A DNA stretch of 5,832 nt. Origin: CAYTSA01 sp964440345. Its GTDB lineage: Bacteria > Desulfobacterota > Desulfovibrionia > Desulfovibrionales > Desulfovibrionaceae. The stretch spans positions 1 to 5,832 of the forward strand of contig CAYTSA010000136.1 in the NCBI GenBank assembly GCA_964440345.1. The letters are read 5' to 3'. Made by a program: the position numbers and the translations under genes. Positions 1-5,693 of this stretch are shown in pieces (the stretch's first letter is position 1; each line of letters begins with the position of its first letter). The notes beneath the pieces were generated by a model. That model was given only the letters and a program-made list of their open reading frames with translations, made no database searches and was not told the origin of the DNA.

Positions 1-51
1 AAGCGCTGGCCTGACGAACAGGAATCGCATACGAGGCGGCCATGCTGGGTT

Positions 52-79
52 AGGACGGGGGCCGCAAGGCCCCCGTCCT
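52..79 (-). terminator. Perfect GC-rich hairpin after the cysteine synthase fusion gene, possible terminator
   Basis: A perfect 12-bp inverted repeat (52-63 with 68-79, arms AGGACGGGGGCC and GGCCCCCGTCCT) encloses a four-base loop. It begins 15 bases beyond the stop codon of the minus-strand gene, where a terminator is expected. Neither side has a run of T, so it is not a canonical intrinsic terminator. It may work as a pausing or 3'-end-stabilising hairpin, or need Rho. Being symmetrical, it could also serve a plus-strand gene ending left of the window, but too little of that side is visible to tell. Confidence 0.5.
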
Positions 80-94
80 GCTCGATGAAAAGGA

Positions 95-2428
95 TCAGCT
101 GCTGGAGACCGGAAAAAGCCGTGCTCCGTGGGAAGTGTCTTCCACGCGGAAGCCGGCTTGCTCCAGCTCTGCCCGCAGGCTGTCAGCCCGGGTATAGTCC
201 TTGGCGTCTCTGGCGGCGTTGCGTTGCTCCACCAGTTGCGCAGCCTCGGCCGGCCACTTGGCTCGCGGCACAGGCAAACTTTCCCTGTCCAGCACGCGGA
301 GCACGGCGTCCACCGTAAACAGCCGCTCCAGGCAGGCCTCGGCTCCGGCCGGCGCCATTTTGCCCTCTGAAAGCAAGGACTGGGCCTGGCGGCAGAAGGT
401 GAAGAGCGAAGGCCAGAAATGGTGCAGGGCCAAGTCGTCTTCCATGGCGTCGCGAAAGCCCTTGTTCAAGCCGGCCAGCGCCTCTTCAGTTTCCTGCTTT
501 GGCTTGTCGCCAGAGCCGGCTTCGCCGGCCAGGCTGGTCAGCGAGGCGGCCAGGTTCTGCACCCGCAGCCAGTTGCGTCGCCACATAGCCAGGTTGTCTG
601 GCGTACAAGTAAGTTGCTTGCGGTAGGAGGTGGAAAGCAGCCACATGCGCAAGGCGCCGGGTTCCGCCTGTTGGGCAAGCAGCCAGTCCAGGCCTGGCGC
701 GGGCGCGCCCTTGTCGCCGCCAACCACTGGCTGGAAGACCATCCAGGCTTGGGGCAGGGGCGCGCGGGCCAGAGACCAGATGGCCCGGAAATTTTCCATG
801 TGCGGGAAACGCTGCTTTTCGCCGGAAGCAAACGCCGTCAGCTCTGGCAACCGGTCCTGGGCTACAGCTGCGTGCTGGACGAACCAGCTGGGCCGCACGT
901 TGCCCCATTCCGTGGCCACAAAGTCGCCAATCTTCAGGTCCTGCAGGGTGGCCCGTTTGAGTAGCGTGAAGTCCTTGGGATTGTCCTTGATGTAGTCGGC
1001 CAGGTCCACAGTTTTGCCGGCAAACAGCTTGTCCAGGTCCATGGCGGACATGCGGCCGTATGCTGAATCCCTCAGCACGTCAAAATAGACCGAGCGCAGT
1101 TTCTCATAGGCTGCGCCACGGGCCAGCAGCTTGCGGGTCAGGTTCAGTACGGTTTCCATGGACGGGCCGGCCGGGGCGAACTCCACGCGTTTGCCCAGGC
1201 CCAGGAGAGCGGCGCGGCGTTGCAGTTCTTCCACGGCGTATTTACGGAAGGCGTCCAGGGAAAGGTTATGCCTTCTGGCGGCGGCCACAGCCCGGTCGTC
1301 CATGTCCGCCACGCCAACGCACACTCGAGCGGGCCGGCCGGATGGAGTACGGCTTTCCAGATAGGCTCCCAAAGCGTCCAGCAGGACCACCCGCCGCCAC
1401 ACGTCCAGGTCATCCAGGTTGTCCAGCGGCGGGCCCATGGTGAAGAATCCGGCGCCGTCCTTGCCCGGAGAGAGCACAGTCTGTTTGGACGTGGAGGCGT
1501 CCAAAATATTGACGCCTTGTTTCTCGACCGGGGCGAACAGGGGGGTGGAGAGATAGCGCTCGCCGGAGTCTGGGAGTATGACCACCACCACGCCCTCGGT
1601 CAGCTCCTCGCGGATAAGCTTGATGGCTGAGGCCACGGCCGCGCCGCAGCTCATGCCCGCGAAGATTCCTTCTTCCCGGGCCAAGCGGCGGGTGGTTTCA
1701 AAGGCTTCCTCGTCCTCAACGTGGACAATGCGGTCCAGCGCGTGTTTGTTATAGATGCCCGGGGGGTAGGAGGCCTGCATGTTTTTTAACCCCTGGATTT
1801 TGTGCTCCGGGAAGGGCTCCACGGCAATGACCTGCACGGCCGGGTTCATTTCCTTCATGCGCTTGGTCACGCCCATGGCCGTGCCTGAGGTGCCCAAGGC
1901 GCTGACCACGTGGGTCACCTGGCCCTCTGTCTGTTTCCATATTTCCAAGCCCGTGCCCAGGTAATGGGCGTCTATGGAGGCCGGGTTGTTGAACTGGTCC
2001 ATGAGCACATAGGTGTCCGGCTCCTCCCGGGCCATGCGGTAGGCTTCTTCTATGGCTCCGTCCGTGGATAGGTGGCCGGGAGTCAGCTGTATTTCTGCTC
2101 CGTAGGCGAGCATGATCTTGCGCCGCTCCTCCGAGGCGGTTTCGGGCATGAGCAGCCGCAGGCGGTAGCCTTTCACAGCGCAGACCATGGCCAGGCCAAT
2201 GCCGGTGTTGCCGGAGGTGGCTTCAATAATTATTTTATCTGGCGTCAGTTCGCCGGATTGCTCAGCGGCCTGGATCATGGCCATGGCCACGCGGTCCTTG
2301 ATGGAGCCGCCAGGATTGAACGCCTCCAGCTTGGCCAATAATTTGACAGCGGGATTGGGGTTCATCCGGTTCAAGGCCACGAGCGGGGTTTTGCCCAGGG
2401 TGGAGAGTATGTTCGGGTGTATCTGCAT
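95..2428 (-). CDS. cysK: Cysteine synthase (CysK) fused to a degenerate cysteinyl-tRNA-synthetase-like domain
   Basis: Residues 1 to about 305 are a complete PLP-dependent cysteine synthase, which makes cysteine from O-acetylserine and sulfide in the cytoplasm. Visible motifs are NPGGSIKDR with the PLP lysine at K44, SGNTG at 72-76 (cofactor/substrate loop), the MPETASEERR segment, the GTSGT phosphate-binding loop near 179-183 and ILPDSGERYLST at 284-295. CysK proteins usually stop near 310 residues. This one continues to 777. After a linker, residues ~327-777 follow cysteinyl-tRNA synthetase: VADMDDR (373-379) replaces ITDIDDK, FPHMENF (541-547) replaces FPHHENE, SYRKQL (601-606) matches the family's HYRSQL, and the C-terminal RNAARDAKDYTRADSLR (736-752) is typical of the tRNA-binding tail. 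HIGH and KMSKS are absent, so aminoacylation is unlikely. An ATG 24 bases upstream (2452) would also be in frame, but Met at 2428 matches the usual CysK N-terminus and has a GGAG. It diverges from the Maf gene. The CysK call is firm; the role of the second half is unknown. Confidence 0.93.
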   Translation of the reverse strand: MQIHPNILSTLGKTPLVALNRMNPNPAVKLLAKLEAFNPGGSIKDRVAMAMIQAAEQSGELTPDKIIIEATSGNTGIGLAMVCAVKGYRLRLLMPETASEERRKIMLAYGAEIQLTPGHLSTDGAIEEAYRMAREEPDTYVLMDQFNNPASIDAHYLGTGLEIWKQTEGQVTHVVSALGTSGTAMGVTKRMKEMNPAVQVIAVEPFPEHKIQGLKNMQASYPPGIYNKHALDRIVHVEDEEAFETTRRLAREEGIFAGMSCGAAVASAIKLIREELTEGVVVVILPDSGERYLSTPLFAPVEKQGVNILDASTSKQTVLSPGKDGAGFFTMGPPLDNLDDLDVWRRVVLLDALGAYLESRTPSGRPARVCVGVADMDDRAVAAARRHNLSLDAFRKYAVEELQRRAALLGLGKRVEFAPAGPSMETVLNLTRKLLARGAAYEKLRSVYFDVLRDSAYGRMSAMDLDKLFAGKTVDLADYIKDNPKDFTLLKRATLQDLKIGDFVATEWGNVRPSWFVQHAAVAQDRLPELTAFASGEKQRFPHMENFRAIWSLARAPLPQAWMVFQPVVGGDKGAPAPGLDWLLAQQAEPGALRMWLLSTSYRKQLTCTPDNLAMWRRNWLRVQNLAASLTSLAGEAGSGDKPKQETEEALAGLNKGFRDAMEDDLALHHFWPSLFTFCRQAQSLLSEGKMAPAGAEACLERLFTVDAVLRVLDRESLPVPRAKWPAEAAQLVEQRNAARDAKDYTRADSLRAELEQAGFRVEDTSHGARLFPVSSS

Positions 2429-2438
2429 GGAAAGGCTG

Positions 2439-2443
2439 CTCCA
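2439..2443 (-). promoter_or_regulatory. Ribosome binding site that decides the cysK start
   Basis: On the minus strand TGGAG lies 10 bases upstream of the ATG at 2428. The alternative in-frame ATG at 2452 has no purine-rich Shine-Dalgarno upstream (the sequence there reads AAAACAACCGCC). This and the homology start (MQIHPNILSTLGKTPLV) favour 2428. The spacing is slightly long, so this is supportive rather than decisive. Confidence 0.5.
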
Positions 2444-2529
2444 GAAGCGCAATGGCGGTTGTTTTCAGTATGTCATAGTGGATTAGTCGATAACACGGCG
2501 AAGCGCAACCCGTAGGAAAATTCAACTGC

Positions 2530-2545
2530 TGGCAGGCTTGTTGCA
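2530..2545 (+). promoter_or_regulatory. Sigma-54 (RpoN) promoter upstream of the Maf gene
   Basis: The sequence TGGCAGGCTTGTTGCA fits the sigma-54 consensus TGGCACG-N4-TTGCA, with exactly 10 bases between the invariant GG (2531-2532) and GC (2543-2544). Only the C of the -24 element differs. Transcription would start near 2556, giving a leader of about 28 bases that includes the AAGGAG ribosome site. Sigma-54 promoters need an AAA+ activator and often serve motility and surface genes, which suits the Maf and GT9 genes downstream. I could not identify an activator site with confidence. Confidence 0.68.
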
Positions 2546-2559
2546 ATATTTGGCGGCAG

Positions 2560-2565
2560 ATTATA
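2560..2565 (-). promoter_or_regulatory. Possible sigma-70 -10 element for the cysK fusion
   Basis: The minus strand reads a perfect TATAAT. No convincing TTGACA-like -35 lies 16-18 bases upstream, and that position would overlap the first codons of the Maf gene. If used, transcription would start near 2553, leaving a leader of about 125 bases and placing the start almost on top of the rightward sigma-54 start. Hexamers like this occur by chance, so confidence is low. Confidence 0.22.
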
Positions 2566-2572
2566 ACGGAAC

Positions 2573-2578
2573 AAGGAG
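2573..2578 (+). promoter_or_regulatory. Shine-Dalgarno of the Maf gene
   Basis: AAGGAG sits five bases before the ATG at 2584, a strong match at good spacing, and fixes the start of the Maf-family gene. Confidence 0.75.
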
Positions 2579-2583
2579 CGAGC

Positions 2584-4368
2584 ATGCATACACTACCGTT
2601 TTTGCGGCAGAATCTGGAAGCAATGGGCAAGGCCGGCCAGTCCGCCGCTTTTTGGCTGGCGGCTTGCAAACCTGACCCCGAGGTCGTGGCCAGCCGCGTT
2701 GGGCAAGGACCAGCCGGCCTGCTGGACTGGACCTTGGAGAATGGCGAAACCTTGTTCAGCAAGGTGCATCCCGGCGGTTGCTACGGTTCCTGGCTGCGCC
2801 TGGACAAACCTGCGCCTGCAGCCACTGTGGCGGTTGGCTCCAACTTGGGCTATGGAATCAACGAGCTCCTTTCCAAGACCCCGCCAGGGCACAAGGTGCT
2901 GGTAGTGGAGCCGGACCCGGACATGCTACTGGCGTGTTTGGGGCAAACAGAGTACGCCCCGTTCATCGAATCCGGCCGCTTGCAATTTCTCGCGCCCGAT
3001 CCTCAGCCGCTTTTCGACGCCATGAAGCTGCTGGACGTGGAGTTTTTCTTTGGCCGCATATATCTGCGGCTGGACCTGCCCAGCCGGCAGATGAGCTCTG
3101 TCTACGCTCAGACTCATCGCATGTGCCAGAACGTGCTGGAAAACATCTCTGTGGAGCTGGCCACCCTGCGCAACCGCCAGGACGCCATGGTGTCCAATGA
3201 ACTGGACAACTACACCCTGGCCATGACCGACGGAGGGGTGGGCAGCCTGGAGTCGAGCGCCAAAGGCTTAACCGCTGTTATTCTGGGCGCCGGTCCCTCG
3301 TTGGCCGCAACAGGCCCGCAACTGGCCCAAGACCCGGGATACGCTCTGTACGTCAGCGCGTTTCAAACTCTGCCGGCCCTGCAACATGTGGGGCTGAAGC
3401 CGCATTTTTGCATGTCCATCGATTTCAACGACACCTTGCGTTCAGTGTATAATCGTCTGGACCCGGTCTGGGCTGCAGACGTGCCTCTGGTCTACTCAAC
3501 CAAGACGGACCCAGAGGTGGTGCGCCGCTATCCCGGCCCGCGGCTGCCGGTATGGACTCTGGGCGGTCTGGGCACATATGTTTTCAAGGACGTGGAGCCA
3601 GTGCTGGACGCCGGCGGCAACGTGTCCGTGGCGCTTTTTCGGCTGTTGCGCTGGAGCGGCGTGGACCGCATGCTCTTTGCTGGCCAGGATTTTGCCTGGC
3701 TGGGCGGCCAGACCCACGTAGCCGGCCACCACACGTCGGATAGTCCCATTGACCAGTCTCAGCTGACCATAGTGAAGCTGCAAAACGCCGACGGAGAGGA
3801 AATCACCTCGGCGCAGTCATTTACCACCGCGCTACGGGACTTGGAAAAAGACATCGCTGGCTCTGAGGTGGAAGCCTACAATATCTACGGCGGCGGCGCA
3901 GTCATCCAAGGCGCGGCCAACGTGGACATGGAGACCGTGCGCAAGCAAGGCTTGCTGGCGTCGGCTCCAGGCCGGCTGGAGGCATTTGAGCGGGCCATGG
4001 AGGTGTGCCGCACGCCCCGGCCCGTGCCGGTGTTCGAGCCGCGTGGGCCGCAATGGTCCGTCTCCTTGCGAAAAGTGTCGAAAAGGTTGGACAAGCTGTT
4101 CAAGAAACCCAAAAAAAATCAGGAAGAAATCGGGAAGACTTTCTCAGAAGTTCACATATTCATGCGCCAGGATCCGCTGTACGTGCCGTATTTGTATAAC
4201 CAAATTATGGACGTGGCCGGGCTGACCCGCAAAGCCGGGGTCTACACGCCGGCCGATATGTCTGCCTTTTCGCGCATAGTGAAGGCGACCATGAGCAAGG
4301 TGCGGCGCATGGACGAAACGCTGTGCATGCAGCGCCCAGAACAGCATGAGCAAAGGGCGGCTGTGTAA
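2584..4368 (+). CDS. Maf-family motility accessory factor (DUF115 / MptE-like), probable flagellin glycosylation protein
   Basis: This 594-residue protein has the architecture of Maf proteins (motility accessory factor, unrelated to the nucleotide pyrophosphatase also called Maf). These are implicated in transferring nonulosonic acids such as pseudaminic acid to flagellin. An N-terminal Rossmann-like segment has VAVGSNLGYG (82-91) and VLVVEPDPDM (105-114). The central DUF115 domain has the hallmark ILGAGPSL (233-240) and the FAGQDFAWLGGQTHV block (365-379), a form of the family's GQDLA...THA. The C-terminal third is helical, with a lysine-rich stretch near 494-516. There is no signal peptide or membrane segment, which fits a cytoplasmic protein modifying flagellin before export. 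The start is set by AAGGAG five bases upstream. A sigma-54 promoter precedes it, and a GT9 gene follows after 53 bases, probably in the same transcript. The family assignment is strong; the acceptor and sugar are inferred, and no flagellin or sugar-synthesis gene is in view. Confidence 0.88.
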   Translation: MHTLPFLRQNLEAMGKAGQSAAFWLAACKPDPEVVASRVGQGPAGLLDWTLENGETLFSKVHPGGCYGSWLRLDKPAPAATVAVGSNLGYGINELLSKTPPGHKVLVVEPDPDMLLACLGQTEYAPFIESGRLQFLAPDPQPLFDAMKLLDVEFFFGRIYLRLDLPSRQMSSVYAQTHRMCQNVLENISVELATLRNRQDAMVSNELDNYTLAMTDGGVGSLESSAKGLTAVILGAGPSLAATGPQLAQDPGYALYVSAFQTLPALQHVGLKPHFCMSIDFNDTLRSVYNRLDPVWAADVPLVYSTKTDPEVVRRYPGPRLPVWTLGGLGTYVFKDVEPVLDAGGNVSVALFRLLRWSGVDRMLFAGQDFAWLGGQTHVAGHHTSDSPIDQSQLTIVKLQNADGEEITSAQSFTTALRDLEKDIAGSEVEAYNIYGGGAVIQGAANVDMETVRKQGLLASAPGRLEAFERAMEVCRTPRPVPVFEPRGPQWSVSLRKVSKRLDKLFKKPKKNQEEIGKTFSEVHIFMRQDPLYVPYLYNQIMDVAGLTRKAGVYTPADMSAFSRIVKATMSKVRRMDETLCMQRPEQHEQRAAV

Positions 4369-4369
4369 G

Positions 4370-4418
4370 GGGCGCTGGGTCAGTTTGCTTTTCCAATGAA
4401 AGCGGGTACTCTGCGCCC
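4370..4418 (+). promoter_or_regulatory. Nested hairpins in the leader of the GT9 gene
   Basis: The gap between the Maf and GT9 genes contains an outer inverted repeat, GGGCGC (4370-4375) with GCGCCC (4413-4418). Inside it is a second hairpin, GCTTT (4387-4391) with AAAGC (4399-4403), around a seven-base loop. The outer stem closes three bases before the GT9 ATG, so folding would cover the ribosome-binding zone, which has no clear Shine-Dalgarno. There is no T-run, so a terminator is unlikely. The stems are short and could be chance. Confidence 0.3.
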
Positions 4419-4421
4419 GGC

Positions 4422-5450
4422 ATGACGGCGAGTTCACTTCCCGAAAAATGGTTGGCCTTGCGGCTCAGCGCGCTTGGCGACGTGGCGCTGACCACCGGCC
4501 CCCTGCGCTGGTGGAGCGAGCAGCGCGGCTATTCCTTTGCCGTGTGCACGCGGCAATCTTTGGCGCCGCTGTTTGTGGACCACCCGGCCGTGGAGGCTGT
4601 AGAGGGGATGACCCCGGATGACCTGACTGGCAAAGGCTGGCTGCGGGCCGCCCGGCGGCTGGCGAGCGGCTATGCCGGTTACGGCTTGCTGGACCTGCAT
4701 GTGACGCCGCGCTCGCGTTTACTGGCCTCGCTGTGGCGCGGACCGGTGCGGCGATATCCGAAATTTTCCCTGCAAAGGCGTTTGTACGGCGGTTTGCGTT
4801 TGGCCCGGGCTGGCCGGTTGTTACGCCAGACCACGGTGACGCAACGGTACGCGCTGGCTCTGGAGGATGCGCCGCCCAATCCCCGCAGCCTGCTGCCTCA
4901 GGTCTGGTTGCAGGAAGCCGAGCGCGCCCAGGCCGAGGCCATGCTGCGGTCTCTGTTGCAGGAGGTCCGGCCCCTGGCTGCGCTGCATCCATTCGCCACG
5001 CACGAGAACAAAGCCTGGCCAGCCGCCCACTGGCGCGAGTTTGCCCGGCAGTTGGAAAGCAACGGCTGGGAATGGTTTTCGGTCGGCGTGGGAGATTCGC
5101 CTTTCAAGGGTTTTGCCGGCGCCCCGGACAGGGATATGATCAACCGCACAGACTTGCGCATTCTCTGCGCCCTGCTGGAGCAGGCGGACGTGCTGGTTAC
5201 TGCGGACTCTGGACCCATGCACCTGGCGGCCGCAGTCGGCACGCCGGTAACGGCCCTCTTCGGCCCCACTGACCGGGCCTGGGGCTTCTACCCCCAGGGC
5301 GAGCGGGACCGCGTGGTGGAGCTGGAGCTGAATTGCCGCCCCTGCTCGCTGCACGGCCGGGGCGCATGTCCGCACAGCCGGCGTTGCCTGGAAGATATTT
5401 CGCCGCAGATGGTCTGGGAAACGCTGGAAAGCGTGCACAACCGGAATTAA
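4422..5450 (+). CDS. Glycosyltransferase family 9 protein, heptosyltransferase-like (WaaF/WaaC type)
   Basis: This 342-residue protein is a GT9 (GT-B fold) glycosyltransferase. The family transfers heptose from ADP-heptose to the inner core of lipopolysaccharide at the cytoplasmic face of the inner membrane. Near the N-terminus LRLSALGDVALT (13-24) carries the conserved Asp (D20) that matches the catalytic base of WaaC. The nucleotide-sugar half has HPFATHENKAWP (189-200), with K197 at the usual phosphate-contacting position, and DSGPMHLAAAVGTPVTALFG (262-281), the donor-binding signature. Four cysteines (C305, C308, C316, C322) near the end form the cysteine-rich block common in heptosyltransferases. 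Length is normal for the family. The ATG at 4422 is the first suitable start in this frame but lacks a clear Shine-Dalgarno, so translation may depend on the Maf gene 53 bases upstream. WaaF, WaaC and other GT9 subtypes cannot be separated here; the donor could be another sugar. Confidence 0.9.
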   Translation: MTASSLPEKWLALRLSALGDVALTTGPLRWWSEQRGYSFAVCTRQSLAPLFVDHPAVEAVEGMTPDDLTGKGWLRAARRLASGYAGYGLLDLHVTPRSRLLASLWRGPVRRYPKFSLQRRLYGGLRLARAGRLLRQTTVTQRYALALEDAPPNPRSLLPQVWLQEAERAQAEAMLRSLLQEVRPLAALHPFATHENKAWPAAHWREFARQLESNGWEWFSVGVGDSPFKGFAGAPDRDMINRTDLRILCALLEQADVLVTADSGPMHLAAAVGTPVTALFGPTDRAWGFYPQGERDRVVELELNCRPCSLHGRGACPHSRRCLEDISPQMVWETLESVHNRN

Positions 5451-5693
5451 GCACCCAGCATACGTTGTCTATTCGCTGAACAACAGCACTGGCGCAATGG
5501 ACGACGGCGACCATGCAGCCGCCCTAATGCACTGTCTTGATGCTCCATTGAGCATGGCGGCGGCTGCACCTCGTTGGTGATCGATGTATTATGGTAATGT
5601 GGCTATGCCCTCTGCTCCGAAGCTCCCACATCTGTCAGTAAAGTCGAGGTCTCTGAGAAAATTGCATCCAAGAAATAGCTGTGTTGCGCTTGA
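5451..5693. other. Intergenic region without a recognisable gene
   Basis: No reading frame here resembles a protein, and I see no tRNA or rRNA. By eye the base composition is less GC-rich than the coding regions. It contains a small inverted repeat, GTTGT (5464-5468) with ACAAC (5480-5484), the large nested inverted repeat at 5514-5568, and a short palindrome at its right edge (CGCTTGA at 5687-5693 with TCAAGCG at 5696-5702) leading into the tandem repeats. No T-run terminator for the GT9 gene is visible. Confidence 0.6.
5514..5568. repeat. Large nested inverted repeat (10-bp outer stem, 6-bp inner stem)
   Basis: TGCAGCCGCC (5514-5523) pairs perfectly with GGCGGCTGCA (5559-5568). Inside, ATGCTC (5540-5545) pairs with GAGCAT (5550-5555) around a four-base loop CATT. 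TCCATTG at 5544-5550 can instead pair with CAATGGA at 5495-5501, so two exclusive folds exist. It starts 63 bases after the GT9 stop codon. It could be a 3'-end structure of that transcript, a non-coding RNA, or a palindromic mobile or recombination element. There is no T-run after either arm. Confidence 0.6.

Noticed and set aside
1..14. Possible tail of a plus-strand gene ending in TGA at 12-14
   Set aside because: Only three codons are visible, far too little to support a gene, although it would make the hairpin at 52-79 a shared convergent terminator.
419..964. Plus-strand 181-codon frame opposite the cysK fusion
   Set aside because: It is an antisense shadow in GC-rich coding DNA with low-complexity composition; the minus strand carries a clear homologous protein over the same bases.
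2429..2452. Eight extra N-terminal residues for the cysK fusion from the ATG at 2452
   Set aside because: No ribosome site precedes it, and the extension has no counterpart in CysK proteins; the ATG at 2428 matches the family start.
2478..2496. Imperfect dyad GTGGATTAGTCGATAACAC as an activator site for sigma-54
   Set aside because: Only the outer GTG/CAC and a few inner bases are symmetrical, and it lies rather close to the promoter (about -69). It is not distinguishable from chance.
2444..2508. Nine-base direct repeat GAAGCGCAA at 2444-2452 and 2500-2508
   Set aside because: It is short, and the spacing matches no known site; it may be coincidence.
2538..2567. Rightward sigma-70 promoter TTGTTG - 18 - TATAAC
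   Set aside because: Transcription would begin near 2574, inside the Shine-Dalgarno of the Maf gene. The sigma-54 reading of the same region fits much better.
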